A stretch of 64,000 bases of DNA from JACMNW01 sp963708425 (GTDB taxonomy: Bacteria; Pseudomonadota; Alphaproteobacteria; Rhodobacterales; Rhodobacteraceae). The translations under genes were made by a program, and so were the position numbers. Below the pieces are notes generated by a model, which was not told where the DNA came from, made no database searches, and was given only the letters and a program-made list of their open reading frames with translations. This document shows, piece by piece, positions 8,729-16,849 of this stretch. The stretch lies in contig OY970206.1 in the NCBI GenBank assembly GCA_963708425.1, positions 2,356,001 through 2,420,000 of the forward strand, in the 5' to 3' direction. Numbering within the stretch: position 1 is the first letter of the stretch; every line of letters begins with the position of its first letter.

Positions 8729-9448
8729 TCAAGCCTTAATCGGCTCGGCAAAAGCGGCTTCTAGGGCGACCTCGACCATGGCACCGAAGCTGCATTCGCG
8801 CTGGTCGGCGGGCAGGGCTTCGTGGGTGAGGATGTGGTCGGATATGGTTAGCACCGCCAAGGCGCGGCGGCCATAGCGGGCGGCGAGGGTGTATAGCTCG
8901 GCTGCTTCCATTTCGACGCAGAGAGTGCCGTGGCGTTGCAGTTGATCGGACAGATCCTGGCGTTCGTCGTAGAAGGTGTCGGAGGAGTAGATGCCGCCGA
9001 CGTGGACGGGCACCCCGATGGATTGGGCCGCTTTGTAAGCCGCTGATAACAGGCCAAAATTGGCACAGGGGGCGAAGTTGAGTTCCTTGAATATCGACCG
9101 GGACGGGCTGCCGTTGGTGGAGGCGGTCTGGGCGATGACCACGTCTCGGACCTTGATATGGGGCTGCAAGGCGCCTGCCGATCCGATGCGGATCAGGGTT
9201 TGCGCGCCGTAATCTTTCATCAATTCAGTGGCGTAGATCGACAGCGACGGCATGCCCATACCAGAACCGTGGATGGTGACGCGGTGGCCATTCCACGTGC
9301 CGGTATAGCCCAACATGCCGCGCACTTCGTTCACCAGAACCGGGTTTTCGAGATAGGTTTCAGCCGCCCAACGGGCCCGGTAAGGGTCGCCGGGGAGGAG
9401 GACGGTTTCGGCGATGTCGCCCGGTTTTGCGCCGATGTGGAATGTCAT
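8729..9448 (-). CDS. deoD: Purine nucleoside phosphorylase, DeoD type
   Basis: This 239-residue protein matches the hexameric bacterial DeoD family, which cleaves purine nucleosides with phosphate to base and ribose 1-phosphate. The N-terminus MTFHIGAKPGDIAETVLLPG is typical, GSGMGMPSLSIYATEL and RIGSAGALQ form the phosphate and ribose sites, VEMEAAELYTLA holds the ribose-binding Glu, and TISDHILTHE contains the catalytic Asp. Length is standard. It is followed downstream by the aldo/keto reductase gene on the same strand, 49 bases away. Confidence 0.95.
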   Translation of the reverse strand: MTFHIGAKPGDIAETVLLPGDPYRARWAAETYLENPVLVNEVRGMLGYTGTWNGHRVTIHGSGMGMPSLSIYATELMKDYGAQTLIRIGSAGALQPHIKVRDVVIAQTASTNGSPSRSIFKELNFAPCANFGLLSAAYKAAQSIGVPVHVGGIYSSDTFYDERQDLSDQLQRHGTLCVEMEAAELYTLAARYGRRALAVLTISDHILTHEALPADQRECSFGAMVEVALEAAFAEPIKA

Positions 9449-9616
9449 GTTTGGCCTTTTTTCGAAATTGGCTGGGAAACAGGGTTAACCTGCGGAAATT
9501 CATGAATTTTCGAGGTATGCTTGCTGTGCACCCCCTGTGCATATCTTGTGCATACGATTTATGCAGTTTCCAGTGGTTAATTGGGCGCGCGGCCTTGCGA
9601 CGCGGTGCATCAGTTT

Positions 9617-9652
9617 GCGGACCGCAAGATGAGTATTTGGACGAAAAGGAAG
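9617..9652. repeat. Short element beyond the ecm stop codon
   Basis: The sequence GATGAGTATTTGGACGAAAA followed by GGAAG lies 9 bases beyond the minus-strand ecm stop. A related copy, GATATTTTTGCAGAAACGAA then G, lies at 58641-58669 just beyond another minus-strand stop. Both resemble a short element that I recall as common after genes in Rhodobacteraceae. It may act in transcript ending or be a mobile repeat. Confidence 0.35.
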
Positions 9653-9661
9653 CCAGTGGCG

Positions 9662-11632
9662 TTAGGCGGCAGCTGAACCCGGTTCGACCAGTGCCACGAT
9701 GTCCATCATGATCTTGTTCAACTCAAAGTCCTTCGGCGTGTAGACTGCCGACACGCCGGACGCGCGTAGGGCGTTGGCGTCGGCTTCGGGGATGATGCCG
9801 CCGACGATGAGCGGGATGTGGGAGAGGCCTGCGGTGCGCAAGCCGGCCATGACTTCTGCGATCAGGGGCAGGTGGCTGCCGGATAGGATCGACAGGCCGA
9901 CGACATGGGGCTGTTCGTCTACCGCGGCGGCGACGATTTCGGCGGGGGTCAGCCGGATGCCTTGATAGTGGATGTCCATGCCGCAATCGCGGGCGCGAGT
10001 GGCGATTTGTTCGGCGCCATTGGAATGGCCGTCGAGGCCGGGTTTGCCCATCAGGAATTTCAGCGGACGACCGAGTTTGGCAGACACGGTCTGCACGGCG
10101 TCGCGGATGGGTTGCAGGCCTTCGGTGCGGTTGGAGGGGCTGCGGGAAACGCCAGTGGGCGCGCGGTATTCGCCGAAGGCGGCGCGGATGGTGCTGCCCC
10201 ATTCGCCGGTGGTGACGCCGGCTTTGGCTGCCGCTATCGAGGCGGGCATGATGTTGGCACCGCTTTGCGCGGCACTGCGCAGCGCGACGAGTGCCGCCTT
10301 GATGGCCGTGGCGTCGCGGGCTGCTTTCCAAGTGTGCAGGCGGGCGATCTGGTCAGCCTCGGCTTCCGGGTCTGACGCCATGATGGAGCCGTCGCCTGCG
10401 GTGAGCGGGCTTGGCGTGGTCGCGGTCCATTTGTTGACGCCGACGACAGTGGTTTCGCCGGTTTCGATTTTGGCGATGCGGTCGGCGTTGGCTTCGACCA
10501 AGCGGCCCTTCATGTAGTCGATAGCGGCGACGGCACCGCCCATGGCGTCGATTTGGGCGAGTTCTTGGCGCGCGCCGTCTTTCAGGGCGGTGACTTTGCG
10601 GTCTATCGCGGGGTTACCGTCGAATAGATCGTCATACTCCAGCAGATCGGTCTCGTAGGCGAGGATCTGTTGCATGCGCAGGGACCATTGCTGATCCCAT
10701 GGTCTTGGCAGGCCTAGGGCTTCGTTCCATGCGGGCAGTTGCACAGCGCGGGCGCGGGCGTTTTTCGACAGAGTGACGGCGAGCATTTCGATCAGGATGC
10801 GGTAGACGTTGTTTTCGGGCTGCTGTTCAGTCAGGCCAAGCGAGTTGACCTGCACGCCGTAGCGGAAGCGGCGGTATTTGGGGTCTGTAATGCCATAGCG
10901 GTGTTCGGTGATTTCATCCCATAAATCAACGAAGGCGCGCATTTTGCAGAGCTCGGTGACGAAGCGGATGCCTGCGTTGACGAAGAAGGAAATGCGGCCG
11001 ACCATGTTGGGGAAATCGGCGGCTGAAACTTTGCTTTTCAGATCGTCCAGCACGGCGCAGGCGGTGGCGAGGGCGAAGGCAAGCTCTTGTTCCGGTGTCG
11101 CCCCGGCCTCTTGCAGGTGGTAGGAACAGACGTTCATCGGGTTCCATTTTGGCAAATGGGTTTGGGTGTAGGCGGCAACGTCAGTGATCATCCGCAGGCT
11201 GGGTTTTGGCGGGCAGATGTAGGTGCCGCGCGACAGGTATTCCTTGATGATGTCGTTTTGCACAGTGCCTTGCAGGGCGGTGATGTCGACGCCTTGTTCC
11301 TCGGCCACGGCGATATATAGGGCCAGCAACCACGGCGCAGTGGCGTTGATGGTCATCGAGGTGTTCATCTGATCCAGCGGAATACCCTCGAACAGGGCGC
11401 GCATGTCGCCGAGGTGGGCAATGGGGACGCCGACTTTGCCGACCTCGCCTTTTGCCAGTTCGTGATCGCTGTCGTAACCGGTTTGAGTCGGCAGATCGAA
11501 AGCGACAGACAGGCCAGTTTGGCCCTTGGCGAGGTTGGCTTTGTACAGCGCATTGGAGGCGGTGGCAGTGGAGTGGCCCGCGTAGGTGCGGAACAGCCAA
11601 GGTGCGTCTTTGGGGGTATTTTTCGCGGGCAC
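9662..11632 (-). CDS. ecm: Ethylmalonyl-CoA mutase
   Basis: A GTG start at 11632 preceded by AAAGAGG gives 656 residues, the size of characterised Ecm. The enzyme converts ethylmalonyl-CoA to methylsuccinyl-CoA with coenzyme B12 in the ethylmalonyl-CoA pathway. The N-terminal TIM barrel begins with WLFRTYAGHSTATASNALY and TGLSVAFDLPTQTGYDSDH, as in MeaA-type mutases rather than methylmalonyl-CoA mutase. The C-terminal cobalamin domain has the DxHxxG motif DGHSNG near residue 530. It lies divergent to an acyltransferase gene and close to ccr. Confidence 0.95.
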   Translation of the reverse strand: MPAKNTPKDAPWLFRTYAGHSTATASNALYKANLAKGQTGLSVAFDLPTQTGYDSDHELAKGEVGKVGVPIAHLGDMRALFEGIPLDQMNTSMTINATAPWLLALYIAVAEEQGVDITALQGTVQNDIIKEYLSRGTYICPPKPSLRMITDVAAYTQTHLPKWNPMNVCSYHLQEAGATPEQELAFALATACAVLDDLKSKVSAADFPNMVGRISFFVNAGIRFVTELCKMRAFVDLWDEITEHRYGITDPKYRRFRYGVQVNSLGLTEQQPENNVYRILIEMLAVTLSKNARARAVQLPAWNEALGLPRPWDQQWSLRMQQILAYETDLLEYDDLFDGNPAIDRKVTALKDGARQELAQIDAMGGAVAAIDYMKGRLVEANADRIAKIETGETTVVGVNKWTATTPSPLTAGDGSIMASDPEAEADQIARLHTWKAARDATAIKAALVALRSAAQSGANIMPASIAAAKAGVTTGEWGSTIRAAFGEYRAPTGVSRSPSNRTEGLQPIRDAVQTVSAKLGRPLKFLMGKPGLDGHSNGAEQIATRARDCGMDIHYQGIRLTPAEIVAAAVDEQPHVVGLSILSGSHLPLIAEVMAGLRTAGLSHIPLIVGGIIPEADANALRASGVSAVYTPKDFELNKIMMDIVALVEPGSAAA

Positions 11633-11765
11633 TGGTAGCCTCTTTAGTCGGTTCGCAATATTGTTGCGTGCTGTGCCAGATAGGCGACATTTTCAACCAA
11701 TGTCAAACGCTGCGATGCGGCATTGGTGGATTTACCTTGGCGGCGGCGTGTCCTACGGTCAGCCG

Positions 11766-13139
11766 ATGTTTGGCATTGTTGAGCTTCCTGTCTGGCTGTT
11801 GGTTCTGGTGCTTGGCTTTGCCGCCGTCACCTTTGCCTCGCATTTTCTGTTTCCATCAGTGCGCTGGTTTTTCCGCAAATGGGCGGAACGGGCAGTGGCG
11901 CGGATTAACAAGCGGCTGGACCGGCCGATTGAGCCGTTCAAGCTGGCGCGGCGGCAAGATATGATCGTGCGGCTGCTGTATGACCGGCAGGTGCTGGAGG
12001 CGGTGACGGAGCATGCGGCCGAGGCGGGGGTACCGGGTTCGGTGGCATTTGAAGAGGCGCGCAGGTATGCGCGGGAGATTGTGCCGGGGTTTTCGGCGTC
12101 TTTGTATTTTGGCGTGGCGATACGGGCGGCGCGGCGGTTAAGCCGGGCGCTATACCGGGTGCGGATTGGCAAGGTGGATGCGGCGCTGACCAGCATTGAC
12201 CCGAAGGCGACGGTGATCTTTGTGATGAACCACCGCAGCAACATGGATTATGTGCTGATCACCTGGCTGGTGGCGAACAGGTCGGCGATTTCCTATGCTG
12301 TGGGGGAATGGGCGCGGGTCTGGCCGCTTAGCGGCATGATCCGGGCGATGGGGGCGTATTTCATCCGGCGCGGCAGTCGCAACACTTTGTATCGGCGGGT
12401 GTTGGCGCGGTATGTACAGATGGCCACGGATGAGGGCACGACGCAGGCGATTTTTCCCGAAGGTGGGCTAAGTCTGGATGGCCGGGTCGGGGCGGCGAAG
12501 ATGGGGCTGCTGAGCTATATCTTCACCGGGTTCGATGCGCGGACGGACCGGGATGTGATCTTTGTGCCAGTGGGGCTGGCCTATGACCGGGTGCTGGAAG
12601 ACCGGTTGCTGACCGAGGCGCAGGTGGAAGGGACGCGGCGGTTTCGGGCGAAGCCTTGGACGATTGCGGCGTTTGTTGCGCGGATGGTGTGGCGGATGAT
12701 CCGCGGGCGGTTTGCCGGGTTTGGCACGGCGGCGGCGGCGTTTGGGCCACCGGTATCATTGCGGGCGTTTATGGTGGCGAGCCCCGGTGCGACGACCGAG
12801 GTGCTGGGTGTGCATTTGATGGCCGAGATTACCAAGGTGGTGCCGATTTTGTCGGTGCCGCTGGTGGCGGCGGCGTTGTTGGGTGGGGTGGCGGATCGGA
12901 TGGATTTGCTGGCGCGGATGACGCAGATTTCGGGGCAGCTTTCGGGCTTGGGGGCGGTGTTGAAGCTGCCGCCGCAGGGGTTGGAGGCGGCGTTAAGCGA
13001 AGGGCTGGCACCGTTGTTGGCGCGGGGGATTGTGGGCGAAGGGGCCGATGGATTGCGGGCGTTGCCGGAGCGGGATGCGCTGCTGCAGTTTTATGCAGCG
13101 CCGGTTCAGCAGGTTTTAGTCGTCAGCAGCGACGGATGA
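11766..13139 (+). CDS. Glycerolipid acyltransferase (PlsC/PlsB-like)
   Basis: The ATG at 11766 gives 457 residues starting MFGIVELPVWLLVLVLGFAA, a likely membrane segment. An upstream in-frame ATG at 11700 is possible, and neither has a strong ribosome site. The acyltransferase motifs are NHRSNMDYV (HxxxxD), then FIRRGSRN, then FPEGGLSLDGR. This places it with 1-acylglycerol-3-phosphate and glycerol-3-phosphate acyltransferases, although it is longer than PlsC and shorter than PlsB. It sits between ecm and ccr; a link to the pathway is not obvious, and conserved neighbourhood may be the only reason. Confidence 0.8.
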   Translation: MFGIVELPVWLLVLVLGFAAVTFASHFLFPSVRWFFRKWAERAVARINKRLDRPIEPFKLARRQDMIVRLLYDRQVLEAVTEHAAEAGVPGSVAFEEARRYAREIVPGFSASLYFGVAIRAARRLSRALYRVRIGKVDAALTSIDPKATVIFVMNHRSNMDYVLITWLVANRSAISYAVGEWARVWPLSGMIRAMGAYFIRRGSRNTLYRRVLARYVQMATDEGTTQAIFPEGGLSLDGRVGAAKMGLLSYIFTGFDARTDRDVIFVPVGLAYDRVLEDRLLTEAQVEGTRRFRAKPWTIAAFVARMVWRMIRGRFAGFGTAAAAFGPPVSLRAFMVASPGATTEVLGVHLMAEITKVVPILSVPLVAAALLGGVADRMDLLARMTQISGQLSGLGAVLKLPPQGLEAALSEGLAPLLARGIVGEGADGLRALPERDALLQFYAAPVQQVLVVSSDG

Positions 13140-13187
13140 TTGCTGCGACGCGGCAGACATAAAATTACAAAACATAGCAGTTTTTGG

Positions 13188-13224
13188 TTGCAATGTTACG
13201 TTTGGCTCAATATTCAATGCAAAA
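13188..13224. promoter_or_regulatory. Candidate TTGCAA-type operator before ccr
   Basis: GGTTGCAATG (13186-13195) and CAATGCAAAA (13215-13224) lie 50 to 85 bases upstream of ccr. Similar TTTGCAAA-like sites are bound by the short-chain acyl-CoA regulators PccR and RamB, which control propionyl-CoA and ethylmalonyl-CoA pathway genes in Rhodobacter and Paracoccus. A loosely similar GCAATATTGTTGC lies before ecm near 11655. The match is by eye and imperfect. Confidence 0.3.
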
Positions 13225-13272
13225 GCCGCCACGATTCTGCGTTGCGGCATCTGCCCAATCAGGGAGGCCACG

Positions 13273-14565
13273 ATGGCTTTGGATACGCATACTGCCGTGC
13301 CGGTCTATGACGCGCCGCAAAAAGACCTGTATGCGATGGGCGAAATGCCCCCCTTGGGCCATGTGCCAAAGCAGATGTATGCTTGGACCATTCGGCGCGA
13401 ACGGCATGGCGAGCCGGACACTGCGATGCAGGTCGAGGTGGTGGATACACCGCGCATCGGCAGCAACGAGGTGCTGGTTCTGGTGATGGCAGCGGGGGTG
13501 AATTACAATGGCGTCTGGGCGGCGTTGGGCATTCCGATCAGCCCGTTCGACGGGCATAAGCAGCCCTATCACATTGCCGGATCGGACGCGGCGGGCATCG
13601 TTTGGGCGGTGGGCGACAAGGTGAAGCGCTGGAAAGTGGGGGATGAGGTTGTCATCCACTGCAATCAGGATGACGGCGATGACGAAGAATGCAACGGCGG
13701 CGATCCGATGTATTCACCCAGCCAGCGGATTTGGGGATACGAAACGCCGGATGGGTCTTTTGCGCAGTTTACCAATGTGCAGGCGCAGCAGTTGATGGCG
13801 CGGCCGCGGCATCTGACGTGGGAGGAAAGTGCCTGCTACACGCTGACGCTGGCAACGGCGTATCGGATGCTGTTCGGGCATGAGCCGCATGAATTGAAGC
13901 CGGGACACAACGTGCTGATCTGGGGCGCGTCCGGGGGGTTGGGGTCTTATGCGATTCAGTTGGTGAATACGGCGGGGGGTAACGCGATTGGCGTGATTTC
14001 CGACGAGGACAAGCGCGAGTTTGTAATGGGGTTGGGTGCCAAGGGGGTGATCAACCGCAAGGATTTCAACTGCTGGGGGCAGATGCCGACGGTGAACACG
14101 CCGGAATACAAGGCGTGGTTCAACGAGGTGCGGAAGTTTGGCAAGGCGATCTGGGATATTACCGGCAAGGGCAATAACGTTGATCTGGTGTTTGAGCACC
14201 CCGGCGAGGCGACGTTTCCGGTATCGGTTTTCGTAGCAAAGCGCGGCGGCATGATCGTGATCTGCGCGGGCACCACGGGCTATAATCTGACTTTGGACGC
14301 GCGCTATTTGTGGATGCACCAAAAGCGGGTGCAGGGTAGCCATTTTGCCAATCTGAAACAGGCATCGGCGGCGAATAAGCTGATGCTGGAGCGGCGGTTG
14401 GACCCCTGCATGTCTGAGGTGTTTCCGTGGGCAGATATTCCGGCGGCGCATATGAAAATGCGGCGGAACGAGCACAAGCCGGGCAATATGGCGGTGCTGG
14501 TGCAAGCGCCGCGCACGGGGCTGCGTACGTTTGAGGATACGCTGGAAGCCAGCCACCACAGGTAA
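13273..14565 (+). CDS. ccr: Crotonyl-CoA carboxylase/reductase
   Basis: This 430-residue enzyme reductively carboxylates crotonyl-CoA with NADPH and CO2 to ethylmalonyl-CoA, the signature step of the ethylmalonyl-CoA pathway. It is an MDR-fold protein: GVNYNGVWAALGIPISPFDG in the catalytic domain, WGASGGLGSYAIQL for NADPH binding, and FEHPGEATFPVSVFV with the conserved Glu-His region of CCR. The start follows AGGGAGGCCACG. Length and sequence match closely. It is close to ecm, as in R. sphaeroides. Confidence 0.97.
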   Translation: MALDTHTAVPVYDAPQKDLYAMGEMPPLGHVPKQMYAWTIRRERHGEPDTAMQVEVVDTPRIGSNEVLVLVMAAGVNYNGVWAALGIPISPFDGHKQPYHIAGSDAAGIVWAVGDKVKRWKVGDEVVIHCNQDDGDDEECNGGDPMYSPSQRIWGYETPDGSFAQFTNVQAQQLMARPRHLTWEESACYTLTLATAYRMLFGHEPHELKPGHNVLIWGASGGLGSYAIQLVNTAGGNAIGVISDEDKREFVMGLGAKGVINRKDFNCWGQMPTVNTPEYKAWFNEVRKFGKAIWDITGKGNNVDLVFEHPGEATFPVSVFVAKRGGMIVICAGTTGYNLTLDARYLWMHQKRVQGSHFANLKQASAANKLMLERRLDPCMSEVFPWADIPAAHMKMRRNEHKPGNMAVLVQAPRTGLRTFEDTLEASHHR

Positions 14566-14720
14566 GTGGCGGTTGTTGGACGATCAGTAAAATGCAGCGG
14601 ATTATTGCGAAGCGTTTGTTTCCGCATGACGCCTTTGATTGACCAATTGTTAATTATTGTCTCCCCTAGGTTGCTTGTCGTGGGCGGGTTCTGCGGCCTA
14701 GACACAGGGTTGGAGACGGC

Positions 14721-14888
14721 ATGCGGCACAATTGGATTTTTGATGTTTTGAAGGATCTTCGAACCTACGCCGAGGTGAACAATCTGCCCGGCATTGCAGT
14801 GGCGGCGCAGCAGACACTGGATGTTGCAATGGCCGAGATTGCTGTGGTTGCGGGTGATGCGGAGCCGGGTGGTGTAGCACCCGACTAG
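14721..14888 (+). CDS. Small conserved protein of 55 residues
   Basis: An ATG at 14721 with GGAG 5 bases upstream opens a 55-codon frame ending in TAG at 14886. The product begins MRHNWIFDVLKDLRTYAEVN, continues with GIAVAAQQTLDVAMAEI and has a short acidic tail. I recall similar small proteins in many Rhodobacterales, though this was not checked. It has two predicted amphipathic helices and no signal or membrane segment. No function is known to me. It stands alone between ccr and the helicase gene. Confidence 0.65.
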   Translation: MRHNWIFDVLKDLRTYAEVNNLPGIAVAAQQTLDVAMAEIAVVAGDAEPGGVAPD

Positions 14889-14944
14889 GGTTTAGCATCC
14901 GGTGCCGTCTGGTCTATTCTGTACCGCTGCAATAGGATTGTGGC

Positions 14945-16474
14945 ATGCAGCCCCCCGCGCTTACTTTTTCTGATGATCAGGCCGAAGCCTGGGACCGGGT
15001 TTCCGACCAATTGCGCGGTATGGGCGTTGATCTGCTGAACGCGGAAACGACGCCGCGTGCGGATGGCAAGGCGTCTGTTTTGGCAGTGGTGGGCAAGGCC
15101 GGGTCGGGCAAGACGATGCTGCTGGCGGCGCTGTATAAGGCGCTGAAGGCAACTGGGGTTGAGATTGTTTCCGGGGATTATGAAGGGCGGCGCAGGAAAG
15201 ACCGGCGCACGTTGGCGGTGTTGGCCCCGACCAACAAGGCGGCGTCGGTGCTGCGATTGCGCGGGGTGCCGGCGACCACGATCCACCGCATTTTGTATAC
15301 GCCCGTCTATGACCCGCAGTACGAACGCATTGCGGAATGGCTGGCGGGCAATGCACCGCGGCCAGCGGTTGAGGGGCTGACGGAACTGGCGCTGGATCGG
15401 GCGAAGGCGTTTTACGATGCGGTGGCGTCTATTCCGGGGGCATTGGCGGCGGCGGGGTTGCGGGGCAGCGATTTCATCAAGGGGTGGAAGCGGCGGGAAG
15501 AGCCGCTGGACATCGGGCTGGTCGATGAAAGCTCGATGCTGGACGCGCGGCAGCTTGATGATCTGCGCGAGATTTTTCCGACGCTGATCTTGTTTGGTGA
15601 TCCGGCGCAGTTGGCCCCGGTTGGCCAATCGGGCGAGATGGTGTTCGACAATCTGGGCGATGCGCGCAAGCTGATATTGTCGCGCATTCACCGGCAGGCG
15701 GAGGATAATCCGATCCTTGATCTGGCGCATGCTTTGGCGGACCCCGATCTGGGGTTTGAGGAGTTCGAGCGGCTGGTGGAGGCGGCGGCGCGGCGCGATG
15801 GCCGGGTGGAAGTGGCGCAGCGGGTGGATAGCGATTTGATGGCGCGGTCGCCGGTGTTGGTCTGGCGCAATGCGACGCGGATACGGTTGATCACGGCGTT
15901 TCGGGCGGCGCAGGGGGCACCGGAGTTTGAGTTGCTGCCGGGCGAGCCGTTGATTTGTGACGGGATCGAATTGCCGCTGAAGCACCGCAAAAAGCGCATT
16001 GATCTGGAGGCGCGCGGCCTGATCAAGGGGGCGCAGGTGATCTATATCGGGCCGGGCAATAAGGACGGGTTTGCACGCCTGCATGTGGTGGGGGCGGAAG
16101 AGCCGCAGGTATCAGCCGCGTCGATTATAAAGATCGAAAAGCCGGGGGAGGACGAGCCATTTATCCCGTCAGCCGCGAAAATGGGGGCGGCGTTTCTGCA
16201 CGGGGCGGCGGTGACCATTCACAAGGCGCAGGGTAGCCAGTGGGAAACGGTGCAGGTTTTCGCGCCGGATTTGTTTGCGGCGGCGCAGGCGGGGCGCACA
16301 GAGGCGGGGTTGCCGTTGTGGAAGCGGCTGGCCTATGTGGCGATCACGCGGGCGGAAAAGCAGTTGAAATGGGTGGTGCGCAATCGGCTGGCGCTGCCGG
16401 TGAACGTGCTGGGAGTGGATGATTTGCGGCAAGCGCCGGCGGCATTGGCGCTGGAGGCGGAGACGGATGTTTAA
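14945..16474 (+). CDS. RecD-like ATP-dependent DNA helicase (SF1)
   Basis: This 509-residue protein carries SF1 helicase motifs in order: Walker A GKAGSGKT (about residues 54-61), motif Ia LAPTNKAASVLR, Walker B VDESSMLD, motif III FGDPAQLAPVG, and the C-terminal motifs VTIHKAQGSQWETV and YVAITRAEKQL. The layout resembles short RecD2-like or phage Dda-like 5'-3' helicases without a nuclease domain. It likely acts in DNA repair or recombination. The gene stands alone, with an AsnC-like gene 57 bases downstream that is probably independent. Confidence 0.85.
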   Translation: MQPPALTFSDDQAEAWDRVSDQLRGMGVDLLNAETTPRADGKASVLAVVGKAGSGKTMLLAALYKALKATGVEIVSGDYEGRRRKDRRTLAVLAPTNKAASVLRLRGVPATTIHRILYTPVYDPQYERIAEWLAGNAPRPAVEGLTELALDRAKAFYDAVASIPGALAAAGLRGSDFIKGWKRREEPLDIGLVDESSMLDARQLDDLREIFPTLILFGDPAQLAPVGQSGEMVFDNLGDARKLILSRIHRQAEDNPILDLAHALADPDLGFEEFERLVEAAARRDGRVEVAQRVDSDLMARSPVLVWRNATRIRLITAFRAAQGAPEFELLPGEPLICDGIELPLKHRKKRIDLEARGLIKGAQVIYIGPGNKDGFARLHVVGAEEPQVSAASIIKIEKPGEDEPFIPSAAKMGAAFLHGAAVTIHKAQGSQWETVQVFAPDLFAAAQAGRTEAGLPLWKRLAYVAITRAEKQLKWVVRNRLALPVNVLGVDDLRQAPAALALEAETDV

Positions 16475-16531
16475 GGCCTTTCGCGGCGGGCGATCGGCGG
16501 CTAATCTGAGGCGCAACTCAACGGAGGCCCC

Positions 16532-16768
16532 ATGATCTGCGTATTCGTCCAGTTCCGCTGCACACCCGGCAAGACTTATGAGGTGGCAACCGCGATCTAC
16601 GACCGCGAGGTGGTGTCGGAATTGTATTCGACATCCGGCGAGTATGATCTGATTGCGAAGATTTATATCCCCGATGATGCCGATGTTGGGCATTACCTGT
16701 CGGAGCGGCTGTTTGATATTCCGGACATTGTCCGGACGTTGACGACGATGACGTTCAAGGCGTTTTGA
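16532..16768 (+). CDS. Lrp/AsnC-type ligand-binding domain protein
   Basis: This 78-residue protein corresponds to the C-terminal RAM (ligand-binding, oligomerising) domain of Lrp/AsnC regulators with no helix-turn-helix. It begins MICVFVQFRCTPGKTYEVAT and includes SGEYDLIAKIYIPDDADVGH. Stand-alone RAM proteins are known in this group and may bind amino acids or pair with full-length regulators. The start has GGAGGCCC upstream. It is convergent with pyrD across a palindromic repeat. Confidence 0.85.
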   Translation: MICVFVQFRCTPGKTYEVATAIYDREVVSELYSTSGEYDLIAKIYIPDDADVGHYLSERLFDIPDIVRTLTTMTFKAF

Positions 16769-16810
16769 AGGTTTGGTTTTGCCGCGCATTTTGCCCGAAA
16801 ACGCTTCACA

Positions 16811-16829
16811 CCCCGGATCAAGTCCGGGG
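16811..16829. terminator. Palindromic repeat between convergent genes
   Basis: CCCCGGATCAAGTCCGGGG forms a 7-base-pair stem with a 5-base loop. It lies between the ends of the AsnC-like gene (16768) and pyrD (16850), where it could end transcription from both sides. The same palindrome is, from memory, a frequent intergenic element in alphaproteobacteria, so it may be a dispersed repeat. No T-run follows on either strand. Confidence 0.5.
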
Positions 16830-16849
16830 CAGGCTGTCTCGGAATGCGC

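Noticed and set aside
14885..16084. 399-codon open frame on the minus strand across the helicase gene
   Set aside because: It is antisense to a gene with clear helicase motifs. Its product is rich in Arg, His, Pro and Gln, as expected for the complement of GC-rich coding DNA, and it has no domain.
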